From contig NZ_MSDO01000001.1 of the NCBI RefSeq assembly GCF_001937195.1, forward strand, positions 62,001 through 126,000: 64,000 nt of DNA. Reading direction: 5' to 3'. The number at the start of each line of letters is the position of its first letter. The first letter of the stretch is position 1. This DNA comes from Salinicola socius. GTDB taxonomy: Bacteria; Pseudomonadota; Gammaproteobacteria; Pseudomonadales; Halomonadaceae. The position numbers and the translations under genes are program-made. Under the pieces are notes generated by a model. It worked only from the letters and a program-made list of their open reading frames with translations, did not search any database and was not told the DNA's origin. Shown in pieces: positions 27,100 to 37,400 of the stretch.

Positions 27100-29439
27100 C
27101 TAGAACGTCTGACCCAGCGAGAACTGGAACACCTGCGGGTCGTCACCATCCTTCTCGTTCAGCGGCTTGGCAACGCTGAACGTCAGCGGGCCGACCGGTG
27201 TCAGCCAGGAGAGCCCCAGGCCCACGCTGTAGCGCAGGTCGTCGAGGCTGACACCGCTGTTACAGCTGGACGGACCATCGCCGGGCACCACTTCGTAGCA
27301 GTCGGAGAGGAAGGTATTACCCCCGTCGAGGAAAATACTGGTCTGCAGCGACCGGCGATCCTCGATCCAGGGGAACGGATAGATCAGCTCCGCAGAGCCC
27401 TCGACCAGAATGTTGCCACCCAGGGTATCGTCATCCCCATCGCCGCGCTGCGTGGTCTTCTGCCCCAGCGTGTTACCGGTGTAGCCACGTACCGAGCCCA
27501 GACCGCCCGAGTAGAAGTTCTCGTAAAACGGATAAGGATCGTTGGAACCCAGCGTATCGGCATAGCCGAGATTGCTGCCGAACTTGAGCGACCAGTCCGG
27601 GTTGAGCTCGAACAGCTTCTGGCCGCGGTAACGCACCTTGTAGTACTCGGCGTCCGATCCCGGCAGTGCGGCTTCCAGCGAGACGCGCTGATAGCTACCG
27701 GCCGTCGGCATGATCCCGCGGTTCAGGTTGTTGCGGGTCCAGCTCGCCGTCAGCTTGTAATTGAAGAAGTCTTCACCCTCATCGTCGGTGTACTTGACGA
27801 TTTCGGAAGGCGTGTCGTCGTAGGTATCGATCGACAGATTCTCGAGCCCGACACCGAAGTTCAGCCGCGACAGATCATTGATCGGATAACCGAAATTGAT
27901 GTTGCCGCCGTAGGAATCGGTCGAGTAGGTCGAGATATCGGAGTCTTCGTAATCGGTTTCGCGGTAGAAGACGTTGTAGCCGCGCGAGATCCCGTCGAGC
28001 GTCCAGTAAGGGTCGGTGAAGCCGAAGTTGATGTTGGTGAACGTGTCACTGCGCTGCGCGCCGATATTGACGCGATTGCCCGTCCCCAGGAAGTTGCTCT
28101 GGGACAGCGCAGCGCCATAAATGACGCCTGCGGTCTGGGAAAACCCGACGCTGGCCGAAATGGAGCCCGAGGGCTGTTCCTGAACGTTGTAGGTAACGTC
28201 CAGCTGATCCGGCTCGCCGGCTACCGGTCGGGTGTCCACATCGACCTGCTTGAAGAACCCGAGCCGCTCGAGACGCTGACGCGACTGCGATATCTGGTCG
28301 GTCGAGGCCGGCGCGCCCTCCATCTGTACCATTTCGCGGCGCAGGACTTCGTCCTGCGTCGTGGTATTACCTTCGAAGTTGATCCGCCGCACGTAGGCAC
28401 GACGACCCGGATCGACGCGGAAAGTGATGTCCACGGTATCGCCCGCTTCATCGACCGTAGGCACCGCCTGAATATCGGCAAAGGCGAAGCCTTCGGCGCC
28501 GAGCTTCTGGCGCAGCGCTTCCGAAGATTCGGTCAACTTGCTCTGGGAAAAATACTCTCCCGACTTGGCAGTCACCAGCGAGCGCGCCATCGATTCGTCG
28601 ATCTTCAGATCGCCGTCGAACTTGATCTGGTCGAGCTTGTAACGTTTGCCTTCGTCAACGTTGATGGTCACGAAGATCCGCGACTTGTCCGGGCTGATCG
28701 AGACCTGCGTCGAGGTGATGGCGAAGTTGACGTAGCCACGATCGAGATACCAGGAACGCAGCGTTTCCAGATCACCGGAAAGCGCCTCCCGGGAATACTC
28801 GTCGTCGGAGAACCAGCCGAAGAACCAGCCCGGCTTGTCCTCGAGCTGAAACAGGTCACTCAGAGTGCCGTCGTCGTAGGCCTCGTTGCCCACGACGTTG
28901 ATCTGGCGAATCTTCGCCACTTCCCCTTCGTTGATGTCGATGTTGACGCGAACCCGATTACGTTCGAGCTGCTCGACCGAGGTCTTGATGCTGGAGCTGT
29001 AGCGGCCCTGGGACTGATAGAGACGCTCAAGCTCGCGCTGCATCTCTTCCAGCGTCGAGCGCTGCAGCACCTGACCCTCGGCCAGGCCAGCGTCGGTCAG
29101 GCCCTTGCGCAGGTCGTCGTCGGAGATCTGGGAGTTGCCTTCGATGTTGATCTCGGCGATCGACGGCCGCTCGACCACATTGACGATCAGCACGTCGTTG
29201 TCGCGGGATAGCCGAATGTCGTCGAACAGCCCGGTGTCGAACAGTTGCTGGGCGGCCTCGCCCAGTTGCTGGTCGTCTACCGTCTGGTCGGCACTGACGG
29301 GGAAAGCGTTGAAAACGGATGCAGCCGAGACGCGCTGCAGCCCCTCTACACGAATATCCGAAATCTCAAAAGGTGCCGCCAGCGCAACGGGAGAGCTGGC
29401 CAGCAGTAGTCCTGCCAATCCGATGGTCTTGAGTTTCAT
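27100..29439 (-). CDS. bamA: BamA, outer-membrane protein assembly factor
   Basis: BamA is the central Omp85 barrel that inserts beta-barrel proteins into the outer membrane. The 779-residue protein has a signal peptide (cleavage after ALA near residue 21), then five POTRA domains starting FEISDIRVEGLQRVS. A C-terminal 16-strand barrel has the Omp85 motif GGLGSVRGY and ends in the terminal Phe signature (FSLGQTF). ATG 29439 was chosen because the signal peptide starts there; 39 upstream in-frame residues are unrelated. It sits between rseP and skp. Confidence 0.97.
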   Translation of the reverse strand: MKLKTIGLAGLLLASSPVALAAPFEISDIRVEGLQRVSAASVFNAFPVSADQTVDDQQLGEAAQQLFDTGLFDDIRLSRDNDVLIVNVVERPSIAEINIEGNSQISDDDLRKGLTDAGLAEGQVLQRSTLEEMQRELERLYQSQGRYSSSIKTSVEQLERNRVRVNIDINEGEVAKIRQINVVGNEAYDDGTLSDLFQLEDKPGWFFGWFSDDEYSREALSGDLETLRSWYLDRGYVNFAITSTQVSISPDKSRIFVTINVDEGKRYKLDQIKFDGDLKIDESMARSLVTAKSGEYFSQSKLTESSEALRQKLGAEGFAFADIQAVPTVDEAGDTVDITFRVDPGRRAYVRRINFEGNTTTQDEVLRREMVQMEGAPASTDQISQSRQRLERLGFFKQVDVDTRPVAGEPDQLDVTYNVQEQPSGSISASVGFSQTAGVIYGAALSQSNFLGTGNRVNIGAQRSDTFTNINFGFTDPYWTLDGISRGYNVFYRETDYEDSDISTYSTDSYGGNINFGYPINDLSRLNFGVGLENLSIDTYDDTPSEIVKYTDDEGEDFFNYKLTASWTRNNLNRGIMPTAGSYQRVSLEAALPGSDAEYYKVRYRGQKLFELNPDWSLKFGSNLGYADTLGSNDPYPFYENFYSGGLGSVRGYTGNTLGQKTTQRGDGDDDTLGGNILVEGSAELIYPFPWIEDRRSLQTSIFLDGGNTFLSDCYEVVPGDGPSSCNSGVSLDDLRYSVGLGLSWLTPVGPLTFSVAKPLNEKDGDDPQVFQFSLGQTF

Positions 29440-29600
29440 GCAATCAATCGCTTCTGTGGGGTCCGCCCGCGTATCGAACAGGCACCTTATACATTTCTCC
29501 CTACGACTGACAAGCTCATCGCTCGCCACGCCTGGGGTCTTTCCGTTCGCCGCCACTGCGGCGCCGACCGCTGACCGTTCGCATCGCCAGCGTCGCCTCT

Positions 29601-29663
29601 CGTTCCTGTCGTTCCTGTCGTTCCTGTCGCTACAGTCGCTACAGTCGCTACAGTCGCTACAGT
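29601..29663 (-). repeat. 9-bp tandem repeats at the 3' end of rseP
   Basis: Three copies of cgttcctgt (29601-29627) abut four copies of cgctacagt (29628-29663). Read on the minus strand in the rseP frame, the second unit is CGA CTG TAG. The rseP stop lies in the first repeat reached and is followed by three more in-frame TAG codons; the other unit then reads CGA CAG GAA. The array fills part of the 217-bp rseP-bamA gap. Confidence 0.85.
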
Positions 29664-31012
29664 CGCATCAAGTCAAAGTAGAGCGCCATCATCATCAAAC
29701 ATCCGACCAACGCCACGCCGACACGCAGACCCATCGCCTGGGCGGCCTCCGACACCGGCTTGCCGCGAAGCAGCTCGATCAGGTAATAAGCCAGATGACC
29801 ACCATCGAGCACCGGGATCGGCAGCAGGTTCAAGACCCCCAGACTGATCGACAGATAAGCCAGAAAGCCGACGAACGTCTCGACGCCGCTGCGGGCCGAG
29901 TCGCCGGCAATGCGAGCGATGGTGATCGGCCCCGACAGATTCGAGGGGGATATCCAGCCGACGATCATCTTGCGAATCGAATCCGCGGTCAGCCAGGTCA
30001 TCTCGCCGGTCTTGCTCACAGCCTGCCCGATCGCGGCGATCGGACCATATCGAATTTCACGCCGATAGGACTCAGGCCATTCGACTGTCTGGGATGCGGC
30101 ACCGACATATCCGATGTTCTCGCCATCCTCGGCCTGCTTCGACTCGGGCGTCAGCGACACGCGGCGCTTGCCGCCATCGCGCTCGACTTCCAGCGCCAGC
30201 TCGACGCCAGGATGACGGCGCACGGTCTCGACGAAGGCGACCCAGTCGTCGACCGGCTTGCCGTCCACGCTGACGATGCGATCATCCGCCTTCAATCCCG
30301 CACGGCTGGCCGGGCTGTTGTCGAGCACGCGGCCAAGAACCGCGGGCACCTGCGGGCGCCAGGGCGTGATGCCAAGCGACGACATCGGCTGCGGCGGGTC
30401 CTGCCGCACCAGCCACTGCCGCACCGGTACGTCGTGGGTTCTTGTCGCGCCGCCTGCGGGATCGCGCGTCGTGAACTGCAGCTCGCCATCGGCGCCGATG
30501 GCCGCGATCAGCTGCAGATTGACCTCATTCCAGGAGGGTGTCTCGCGTCCCTCGATGCTGACGATTTCCTGGCCGCTGCGTAGCCCCCCCTGAGCCGCGG
30601 GCGAATCCGGCATCACGTCGCCGACCACAGGCGCGACGGTGGTGGCGCCGTAGACGAACAGCGCCCAGTAGGCGACCAGTGCCAGCAGGAAGTTGGCGAT
30701 GGGGCCGGCTGCCACGATCGCGATCCGCGCCCAGACGCTCTTGCGGTTGAACGCCCGGTCGAGCTCTTCCGGTGCCACCGGACCTTCCCGCTCGTCGAGC
30801 ATCTTGACGTACCCGCCCAGCGGGATGGCAGCGATGGCGTACTCCGTCCCCTGACGATCGAAACGCGACCACAACGGTTTGCCAAAGCCTACCGAAAACC
30901 TCAGCACCTTGACGCCGCAGCGCCTGGCGACCCAGAAGTGCCCGAACTCGTGAAACGTGATCAGCAGGCCGAGTACGACGATGACCGCCAGTACGTTCTG
31001 GATCGTATCCAT
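29657..31012 (-). CDS. rseP: RseP site-2 intramembrane zinc metalloprotease
   Basis: RseP cleaves the anti-sigma factor RseA within the membrane during the envelope stress response and clears remnant signal peptides. The 451-residue protein shows the zinc motif HEFGH in the first membrane segment and two PDZ domains in the middle (around DSPAAQGGLRSGQEIV and NSPASRAGLKADDRIV). The second metal motif is PIPVLDGG near the C-terminus. ATG 31012 was chosen because it overlaps the dxr stop (TGATG) with AGAGGGGG upstream. The stop codon lies in a tandem repeat. Confidence 0.96.
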   Translation of the reverse strand: MDTIQNVLAVIVVLGLLITFHEFGHFWVARRCGVKVLRFSVGFGKPLWSRFDRQGTEYAIAAIPLGGYVKMLDEREGPVAPEELDRAFNRKSVWARIAIVAAGPIANFLLALVAYWALFVYGATTVAPVVGDVMPDSPAAQGGLRSGQEIVSIEGRETPSWNEVNLQLIAAIGADGELQFTTRDPAGGATRTHDVPVRQWLVRQDPPQPMSSLGITPWRPQVPAVLGRVLDNSPASRAGLKADDRIVSVDGKPVDDWVAFVETVRRHPGVELALEVERDGGKRRVSLTPESKQAEDGENIGYVGAASQTVEWPESYRREIRYGPIAAIGQAVSKTGEMTWLTADSIRKMIVGWISPSNLSGPITIARIAGDSARSGVETFVGFLAYLSISLGVLNLLPIPVLDGGHLAYYLIELLRGKPVSEAAQAMGLRVGVALVGCLMMMALYFDLMRL

Positions 31013-32226
31013 CACGCCCGCCCCCTCTGGAAAGACCGTTGGTGCAACAAACGCTCGGCCAGCTGCCGCGCTCGTGCATCCTCGCACAGTATCACGTCGA
31101 GCGAGTCCGCCGCGCGTACCTCGGTCGCTTCGAGCGTCGCTTTCACCAATTGTGCGATACCGAGAAACGGTAGTTTTCCATCAAGAAACGCCTGCACAGC
31201 GATCTCATTGGCAGCATTGAGGCTCGCCGGGGCGGTGCCGCCTGCAGCCATTGCCTCTCTCGCCAGGCGCAAACAGGGAAACCGTGCTTCATCCGGAGCT
31301 TCGAAATCGAGCCGGGAAACCGCGAACAGATCGAGCGGCTCGACGCCGGCATCGATCCTGGCGGGCCACGCCAGACCATAGGCGATCGGTATGCGCATGT
31401 CGGGATTACCCATCTGGGCCAATATCGAGCCGTCGGCATAACCCACCATCGAATGGATGACGCTTTGCGGATGCACGACCACTTCGATCTGCTCAGGTTT
31501 CGCATCGAACAGCCAGCACGCTTCGATCAGTTCCAATCCCTTGTTCATCAGAGTGGCACTGTCGGTCGAAATCTTGCGCCCCATCGACCAGTTGGGGTGC
31601 GCACAAGCCTGATCCGGCGTCACCCTCTCCAGCGCTGACAGCGACCACTCGCGAAACGGTCCACCCGATGCGGTCAACAACAGCCGCGACACGCCGTGAG
31701 CCGATAACCCGCCCCGGTGCTGCATAGGCAGACACTGGTAGATGGCATTATGTTCCGAGTCGATAGGCAAAAGCGTTGCGCCATGGCGGGATACGGCGTC
31801 CATGAAGAGCCCCCCGGACATGACCAGCGCTTCCTTGTTGGCCAGCAGCACCCGCTTGCCTGCCTCCACGGCCGCCAGCGTCGGCAACAATCCTGCCGCC
31901 CCCACGATCGCCGACATCACCGCGTCCACCTCCGGTGCCCGTGAGACCTCGAGCAGCGCCGCTTCGCCATGACTGACATCGATGTGCGTCAGACGGGCCT
32001 CTCGCAGCTGGGCACGCAGCCAGTTGGCATCTTCCTGCGTGCCGATGACGGCTCGCGCCGGCTCGAATCGTCGACAGATCTCGAAAAGCGCCTCGCGGGA
32101 GCGCTGAGCGGTCACCGCGTGGAGCTCATAGGCATCGGGATGCTGGCCGATCACGTCCAGCGTGCTGCGACCGATGGAGCCGGTCGCACCCAATAGCGTG
32201 ACTTTTCGGGGAGAAGATGTGGACAT
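31012..32226 (-). CDS. dxr: 1-deoxy-D-xylulose-5-phosphate reductoisomerase
   Basis: Dxr makes 2-C-methyl-D-erythritol 4-phosphate, the committed step of the MEP isoprenoid pathway; this feeds the undecaprenyl synthase UppS in the same run. The 404-residue protein has the NADPH motif [15 protein letters not shown] at 11-25. The catalytic loop contains SGGPFREW, and the metal-site region is [21 protein letters not shown]. It starts 7 bp after cdsA and overlaps rseP by one base. Confidence 0.97.
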   Translation of the reverse strand: MSTSSPRKVTLLGATGSIGRSTLDVIGQHPDAYELHAVTAQRSREALFEICRRFEPARAVIGTQEDANWLRAQLREARLTHIDVSHGEAALLEVSRAPEVDAVMSAIVGAAGLLPTLAAVEAGKRVLLANKEALVMSGGLFMDAVSRHGATLLPIDSEHNAIYQCLPMQHRGGLSAHGVSRLLLTASGGPFREWSLSALERVTPDQACAHPNWSMGRKISTDSATLMNKGLELIEACWLFDAKPEQIEVVVHPQSVIHSMVGYADGSILAQMGNPDMRIPIAYGLAWPARIDAGVEPLDLFAVSRLDFEAPDEARFPCLRLAREAMAAGGTAPASLNAANEIAVQAFLDGKLPFLGIAQLVKATLEATEVRAADSLDVILCEDARARQLAERLLHQRSFQRGRA

Positions 32227-32233
32227 CGGATTG

Positions 32234-33034
32234 CTATCCCAGCCAGGGGCTAATCAAGGCGAAGAGCGGAACGGCAGCGGTCAGGCTATCGATACGATCG
32301 AGGATGCCACCGTGCCCCGGCAGCAGATGGCTGGAATCCTTCAGGCCCCGGAAGCGCTTGAGCATGCTTTCGAACAGATCCCCGATGACGGAGATGAAGG
32401 CAACGCCCCATGCCACGACCATCAGCGCCAGCGTCTGCGCGACATCGAAGGAGAGCCAGACGGCATAGATGAGCACCAGCACGGCCACGGCCACCCAGCC
32501 GCCGTAGACGCCTTCCCAGGACTTGCCCGGACTGACGTGCGGGGCCAGCTTGCGGCGCCCGAAGCGACGTCCGGCGAAGTAAGCCCCGATATCGGCGACC
32601 CACACCAGCAGCAGCACGAACAGCAGCCATTCGCTCCCTTCCTGGCGCAGCTGATAGAGCCCGACCCAGCAGGGCACCAGCACCCACGCGCCCATGCCGA
32701 GGCGCAGCGCCGGAGGCTGCCACTGGCCGGTGGCTCGAGGGTAGCGCGACACCCACCAGGCATTGGCCAGCCAGCCGATGGCGCCGATCCACAGTGGCCA
32801 GCGATCCAGCAGCCATCCCGCCCACCAGGCGACCAGCAGCAGGAGTGCCAGCCCGGCGGTGTAGAGCAGCCGCGGCTGAGCGTCGTCGAACCCGGCCAGG
32901 CGCGCCCACTCCCAGGCCCCGAGCAGCAGAACCAGTGCGGTAAATGCTGCGAAGGCACCACCCGATAGCCCGAACAGGCCACCGAGCGCCAGAGGCGCCA
33001 ATATCAATGCCGTCAATATACGCTGTCTAAGCAC
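32234..33034 (-). CDS. cdsA: Phosphatidate cytidylyltransferase (CDP-diglyceride synthase)
   Basis: CdsA makes CDP-diacylglycerol from phosphatidic acid and CTP in the inner membrane, the branch point of phospholipid synthesis. The 266-residue protein has about eight hydrophobic segments. Near the C-terminus is the family signature [13 protein letters not shown] followed by [20 protein letters not shown]. The start is GTG 33034, with GAGG six bases upstream, and it overlaps uppS by 8 bp. Confidence 0.95.
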   Translation of the reverse strand: MLRQRILTALILAPLALGGLFGLSGGAFAAFTALVLLLGAWEWARLAGFDDAQPRLLYTAGLALLLLVAWWAGWLLDRWPLWIGAIGWLANAWWVSRYPRATGQWQPPALRLGMGAWVLVPCWVGLYQLRQEGSEWLLFVLLLVWVADIGAYFAGRRFGRRKLAPHVSPGKSWEGVYGGWVAVAVLVLIYAVWLSFDVAQTLALMVVAWGVAFISVIGDLFESMLKRFRGLKDSSHLLPGHGGILDRIDSLTAAVPLFALISPWLG

Positions 33035-33788
33035 CCTGAACCTCGACCTGCTGCTGGCTCAGGCCGAAACGGCGCTGACGCTGCTGAAAAGCCTCGAGCG
33101 CCGCATCGAATGTCGTACCATCGAAGTCGGGCCACAGCTCCGGCGCAAACACGAACTCCGCGTAGGCAAGCTGCCACAACAGAAAATTAGAGATTCGCTG
33201 CTCCCCACTGGTGCGGATACATAGATCGATTGGCGGCTCCTGACTCAGGCACATCTCGCGGTCCAGCGCTTCCTCGTCGATCGACTCGGGTGTCATCAGG
33301 CCATCGGCAACCTTGCGTGCCAGACGCTGGGCGGCGCACGCGATATCCCAGCGACCGCCGTAATTGGCTGCGACCACGAGATGCATGCCCGAGTTGTCGC
33401 GAGTCAGAGCTTCGGCACGGCTCATGTGCTTCTGCAAAGACGAGGAGAAACGACGGCGATCGCCGATGATGCTGAGTCGAATACCATTCTCGTGGAGTTT
33501 TTTCACCTCGCGCTTGAGCACCAGCATGAAAAGCTCCATCAAGGCACTGACCTCGGCCGAAGGCCGACGCCAGTTCTCGCTCGAGAAGGCGAAAAGCGTG
33601 AGGGTCTCGATGCGCCGCTCGGCCGCGCGCCGGATGACCGCACGCAGCGATTCGACGCCAGCACGATGCCCTTGTGCGCTGGAGAGCCCCCTGGCGCGCG
33701 CCCAGCGATTGTTGCCGTCCATGATGATCGCCACGTGGCGAGGCATCGACGACACCGCTTGAGCGTCGCGCAACTGCATGTCAGTCAT
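33027..33788 (-). CDS. uppS: Undecaprenyl diphosphate synthase
   Basis: UppS elongates farnesyl diphosphate to the C55 carrier lipid used for peptidoglycan and O-antigen synthesis. The 253-residue cis-prenyltransferase has the start motif HVAIIMDGNNRWA with the catalytic Asp, then FAFSSENWRRP and the C-terminal RTSGEQRISNFLLWQ. ATG 33788 was chosen for its spacing from a GCGAG ribosome site; a TTG at 33800 and an ATG at 33779 are alternatives. It overlaps cdsA. Confidence 0.96.
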   Translation of the reverse strand: MTDMQLRDAQAVSSMPRHVAIIMDGNNRWARARGLSSAQGHRAGVESLRAVIRRAAERRIETLTLFAFSSENWRRPSAEVSALMELFMLVLKREVKKLHENGIRLSIIGDRRRFSSSLQKHMSRAEALTRDNSGMHLVVAANYGGRWDIACAAQRLARKVADGLMTPESIDEEALDREMCLSQEPPIDLCIRTSGEQRISNFLLWQLAYAEFVFAPELWPDFDGTTFDAALEAFQQRQRRFGLSQQQVEVQGA

Positions 33789-33814
33789 GATAGCTCGCAA
33801 GACAGGTAGGTAGC

Positions 33815-33844
33815 GGCGCCCGCGGCAGGTAGAAAACGGGCGCC
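33815..33844 (-). other. Hairpin in the frr-uppS gap
   Basis: An 8-bp perfect inverted repeat (ggcgcccg / cgggcgcc) with a 14-base loop lies in the 64-bp gap between frr and uppS. No T run follows it on either strand, so it is more likely a processing or stabilising structure than a terminator. Confidence 0.45.
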
Positions 33845-33852
33845 TGCGTTCC

Positions 33853-34410
33853 TTAGACCTGCATCAGGTCGTGTTCCTTGGTTTCCAGAAGCCGGTCGAT
33901 TTCACTGACGTGCTTATCGGTCAACTTCTGGATTTCCTCTTCGCCGCGGCGCTCTTCGTCTTCGTTGATCTCTTTGTCCTTGAGCAACGCCTTGAGATCG
34001 CCATTGGCATCACGACGTATGCTGCGGATCGCAACACGCGCGTTCTCGGCCTCGGCTCGCGCCTGCTTGATGTAGTTGCGACGCGTCTCCTCGGTCAACG
34101 GCGGCATCGGCACACGGATCACGGTACCGGCCGTGGCAGGATTCAATCCCAGGTCGGCCGTCATGATCGCTTTTTCGACCTTGGCCACCATCGGACGTTC
34201 CCACGGCGTCACCGCCAGGGTGCGGGCATCTTCGACCGTGATGTTGGCGACCTGGTTGATCGGCATGTTGCTGCCGTAGTAGTCCACCATCACCGCATCG
34301 AGAATGCTCGGATGGGCTCGACCCGTGCGAATCTTGTGGAAGTTGCTCTGAAGCGCTTCCAGGCTTTTCTGCATGCGCGCACTGGCGTCTTTCTTGATAT
34401 CGTCGTTCAT
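33853..34410 (-). CDS. frr: Ribosome recycling factor
   Basis: RRF splits the post-termination ribosome together with EF-G. The 185-residue protein is the standard length, starts with the helical segment [27 protein letters not shown], contains the linker-region [34 protein letters not shown] stretch in part, and ends KEHDLMQV. It starts 10 bp after pyrH, which implies translational coupling in the rpsB-tsf-pyrH-frr order. Confidence 0.97.
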   Translation of the reverse strand: MNDDIKKDASARMQKSLEALQSNFHKIRTGRAHPSILDAVMVDYYGSNMPINQVANITVEDARTLAVTPWERPMVAKVEKAIMTADLGLNPATAGTVIRVPMPPLTEETRRNYIKQARAEAENARVAIRSIRRDANGDLKALLKDKEINEDEERRGEEEIQKLTDKHVSEIDRLLETKEHDLMQV

Positions 34411-34420
34411 GTCCTATACC

Positions 34421-35194
34421 TCAATCAATCAGCGTGCCTTCTCGCCCACCAACCACCAGATTCAGCAGTGCGCCAGGCTTGGTCATATCGAAGACGCGTA
34501 CCGGCATATCATGGTCCCGTACCAGGCAGATAGCGGTCAAATCCATCACGCCGAGCTTCTGATCCAGCACCTCATCGTAGCTCAAACTCTCGTACTTGAT
34601 GGCGTCAGGATACTTGACCGGATCCTTGTCGTAGACGCCGTCGACCTTGGTCGCCTTGACCACCACATTGGCATCGATCTCGATGCCACGCAGGCAGGCC
34701 GCGGAATCCGTGGTGAAGAACGGGTTGCCCGTACCGGCTGAAAAGATGACCACGTCACCGGACGTCAAGTAGCGAATCGCGGAGCGGCGATCATAGTGCT
34801 CGACGACGCCGCTCATGGGAATCGCCGACATCACCCGCGAACGGATGTTGGATCGCTCGAGCGCGTCCCGCATCGCCAGCGCGTTCATCACCGTCGCCAG
34901 CATGCCCATGTGATCGCCGGTAACCCGGTCCATGCCCGCCGCGTGCAGTGCAGCGCCACGGAACAGATTGCCACCACCGACCACGATACCGACCTGGACG
35001 CCGATACCCACCAGCTGCCCGATTTCCAGCGCCATGCGATCGAGCACCTTGGGGTCGATACCGAACTCCTGCTCACCGGTCAGCGCCTCACCCGAGAGTT
35101 TCAGCAATATGCGCTTGTACTTTGATTTATCACCACGCTCCGATTTATCACCGCGCTCACTGGGCTTGCTGGTTCGATCGATGACTTCAGGCAT
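34421..35194 (-). CDS. pyrH: UMP kinase
   Basis: PyrH phosphorylates UMP to UDP and is regulated by GTP and UTP. The protein has 257 residues, about 16 longer than E. coli PyrH. The core begins [13 protein letters not shown] and shows [10 protein letters not shown] and [13 protein letters not shown]. The extra N-terminus contains a duplicated hexapeptide (SERGDK twice, residues 12-23) encoded by an 18-bp tandem repeat. ATG 35194 has a strong AGGAGAGAG upstream, so the extension is probably translated. Confidence 0.96.
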   Translation of the reverse strand: MPEVIDRTSKPSERGDKSERGDKSKYKRILLKLSGEALTGEQEFGIDPKVLDRMALEIGQLVGIGVQVGIVVGGGNLFRGAALHAAGMDRVTGDHMGMLATVMNALAMRDALERSNIRSRVMSAIPMSGVVEHYDRRSAIRYLTSGDVVIFSAGTGNPFFTTDSAACLRGIEIDANVVVKATKVDGVYDKDPVKYPDAIKYESLSYDEVLDQKLGVMDLTAICLVRDHDMPVRVFDMTKPGALLNLVVGGREGTLID

Positions 35195-35237
35195 GACGCT
35201 CTCTCCTGGTTTGACGAGTCGGGTCGGCAGGTCATGA

Positions 35238-35293
35238 CAGATGATCTTCTCATCTGCCGGATACGCAATGGCGTGCGCTTTCGCGCACGCCAT
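35238..35293 (-). other. Two hairpins in the tsf-pyrH gap
   Basis: In the 174-bp gap the transcript can form a 10-bp perfect stem (atggcgtgcg / cgcacgccat, 35268-35293) followed by a 7-bp stem (cagatga / tcatctg, 35238-35256). Neither is followed by a T run. They may slow or process the transcript between tsf and pyrH. Confidence 0.5.
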
Positions 35294-35368
35294 CGATGAG
35301 GCCGGGTTCAGTCAATGTTACCTGACACCTCAGCCTTGGGCACTGGATGAAACTCGGCCCTGCAAAAC

Positions 35369-36238
35369 TTAACTACGGCGAGCCTGTTCCATCACTTCCT
35401 TGGCGAAGTCGACTTCTTCTTTCTCGATACCTTCACCGACCTCGAAGCGCGTGAATCCGACGACTTCACCGCCAGCCGCCTTGGCATATTCAGCGACAGA
35501 CTGGTTCGGATCCTTGACGAACGGCTGCTCGGTCAAGCTGTTTTCCGCCAGGTACTTCTTGAGACGGCCCTGAACCATCTTCTCGGCGATTTCCGCCGGC
35601 TTGCCGGCCATGTCCGGCTGCGCCAGGATGATCGCCTTCTCGCTGTCGAGCTGCGCCTGCGGCATGTCCTGCGGACGTGCCACGACCGGATTGATCGCCG
35701 CTGCGTGCATGGAAATGTCCTTGGCCACTTCCTGGCTACCGCCAGTAAGCACGGTCAGCACGCCGATGCGATCGCCGTGGACGTAGGCACCAACCACGCC
35801 GCCTTCCGGCGCGTCGACGACGACTGCACGACGTACGGAGATGTTTTCGCCGATCTTCTGCACCAGCTGGTTACGAGCATCTTCCAGCTCGCCATCCATG
35901 ATGGTGGCAATGTCTTCGGACTTGGTCTCGAACACCTTGGCCAGCACCTTGGAAGCAAAGCCCTTGAAGTTGTCATCGCGAGAGACGAAATCGGTCTCCG
36001 AATTGACTTCGAGCATCGCGGCGCAGCTGCCGTCTTCGGCAACCTGAGTCAGGATCGCGCCTTCGGCGGCGATACGACCCGCCTTCTTGGCGGCCTTCAG
36101 GCCGGAATTCTTGCGCAGATCTTCGATCGCACGCTCGATATCGCCGTCGGCTTCGGTCAGTGCTTTCTTGCACTCCATCATGCCGAGACCGGTACGCTCG
36201 CGCAGTTCCTTGACTAGAGAAGCGCTGATAGCTGCCAT
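35369..36238 (-). CDS. tsf: Elongation factor Ts
   Basis: EF-Ts is the nucleotide exchange factor for EF-Tu. The 289-residue protein starts with the UBA-like domain [22 protein letters not shown]. It contains the exchange-critical segment around [16 protein letters not shown] and a C-terminal module ending [14 protein letters not shown]. It lies 172 bp after rpsB, with a terminator-like hairpin between them. Confidence 0.98.
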   Translation of the reverse strand: MAAISASLVKELRERTGLGMMECKKALTEADGDIERAIEDLRKNSGLKAAKKAGRIAAEGAILTQVAEDGSCAAMLEVNSETDFVSRDDNFKGFASKVLAKVFETKSEDIATIMDGELEDARNQLVQKIGENISVRRAVVVDAPEGGVVGAYVHGDRIGVLTVLTGGSQEVAKDISMHAAAINPVVARPQDMPQAQLDSEKAIILAQPDMAGKPAEIAEKMVQGRLKKYLAENSLTEQPFVKDPNQSVAEYAKAAGGEVVGFTRFEVGEGIEKEEVDFAKEVMEQARRS

Positions 36239-36303
36239 GTTCTACCCCTGAGGATCGCTGTTTCGTCTGACGAGCGGTGCCGCGCGGGCACCGCTCCGGG
36301 TGT

Positions 36304-36329
36304 AAAAAGGGGGCTATAGAGCCCCCTTT
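36304..36329 (-). terminator. Intergenic terminator/attenuator between rpsB and tsf
   Basis: On the minus strand a 9-bp stem (aaagggggc / gcccccttt) with a 6-base loop is followed by TTTTT. A partial terminator at this place would set a different level for S2 and EF-Ts. It lies 66 bp upstream of the tsf start. Confidence 0.75.
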
Positions 36330-36410
36330 CTGTCTGCGCCGATATCGGCACATCGACTGCCTTCTGCAGGAGCAGGTTCAGCGCAGACTCGATGCCGTGG
36401 CCATCTTGCG

Positions 36411-37151
36411 TTACTGGGCGGCGTCGCTGGTTTCACTCGTCTCGTTCACCTCGACGAAATCGTCGGGGCGGCCTTCCTTCGCCTTGCCGCAGGCATCGGC
36501 GATGGCCTGGACGTAGATCTGGATGGCGCGAATGGAGTCATCGTTACCCGGGATGACGTAATCGACGCCATCCGGGTTGGAGTTGGTGTCGACGACACCG
36601 ATGACCGGAATGCCCAGCTTGTTGGCTTCATTGATCGCAATACGCTCGTGATCGACGTCGATCACGAACAGCGCATCCGGCAGACCCGCCATTTCCTTGA
36701 TACCACCGATGGAACGCTCGAGCTTGTCCTGCTCGCGAGTCGCCATCAGGACTTCTTTCTTGGTCAGCTTCTCGAACGTACCGTCTTCGCGCATGGCTTC
36801 GAGTTCGCGCAGACGCTTGATCGACTGACGAATGGTCTTGTAGTTGGTCAACATGCCGCCGAGCCAGCGGTGATTGACGAACGGCTGACCTACGCGATTG
36901 GCTTCTTCCTTGATGATCTTGCTGGCGGAACGCTTGGTGCCGACGAACAGGATCTTGTTGTTGGAAGAGGCCATCTTCTCGACGACACTGGTCGCTTCCA
37001 GCAGGGCCGGCAGCGTGTGCTCGAGATTGATGATGTGGATCTTGTTACGCGAACCGAAGATGTACTGCCCCATCTTCGGGTTCCAGTAACGGGTCTGGTG
37101 ACCGAAGTGAGCGCCTGCCTTGAGCAGGTCACGCATATTGACTTGTGCCAT
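36411..37151 (-). CDS. rpsB: 30S ribosomal protein S2
   Basis: S2 is a late-assembling small-subunit protein that helps bind S1. The 246-residue protein has the standard start [24 protein letters not shown] (in part), the motif [11 protein letters not shown], and the nucleotide-like [16 protein letters not shown] segment. It is the first gene of the 21 kb minus-strand run and is divergent from map. A leader of about 240 nt separates it from its likely promoter. Confidence 0.98.
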   Translation of the reverse strand: MAQVNMRDLLKAGAHFGHQTRYWNPKMGQYIFGSRNKIHIINLEHTLPALLEATSVVEKMASSNNKILFVGTKRSASKIIKEEANRVGQPFVNHRWLGGMLTNYKTIRQSIKRLRELEAMREDGTFEKLTKKEVLMATREQDKLERSIGGIKEMAGLPDALFVIDVDHERIAINEANKLGIPVIGVVDTNSNPDGVDYVIPGNDDSIRAIQIYVQAIADACGKAKEGRPDDFVEVNETSETSDAAQ

Positions 37152-37394
37152 GATGACTCCTGGAGAATCGGGTTAGGCTTCCACACACCCCATGGATCCG
37201 ACCGTACGGCTAGGCCGTCACGGCACCCGGGACCATGTGCCGGTGCATGTGTGTTTTTTGATGACGCGGCAATCACGCGGAGAACCATCGTCGCTACTGA
37301 CTCGGCTGCGCTGGCGCCTCGACATGAATGCCGACGGCAGGCCAGCTCGGCCACCACTTCGCAGAACGCAGGGATGGGCAATTGCAGTCGAGCG
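37152..37394 (-). promoter_or_regulatory. rpsB leader region
   Basis: Roughly 240 bases lie between the likely transcription start and the rpsB ATG, with no coding frame of note. Inverted repeats are visible, for example ccgt...acgg around 37199-37224. Leaders of this kind bind S2 in other gammaproteobacteria for feedback control. That this one does so is an inference. Confidence 0.4.
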
Positions 37395-37400
37395 CGCGGA

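Noticed and set aside
27028-29211. Plus-strand open frame (727 codons) opposite bamA
   Set aside because: Antisense shadow of bamA. No ribosome site or domain is present, and the composition is typical of the complementary frame in GC-rich genes.
29601-29663. Possible CRISPR or iteron array
   Set aside because: Nine-base units without spacers, in phase with rseP; this is a microsatellite-type array, and no replication genes are near.
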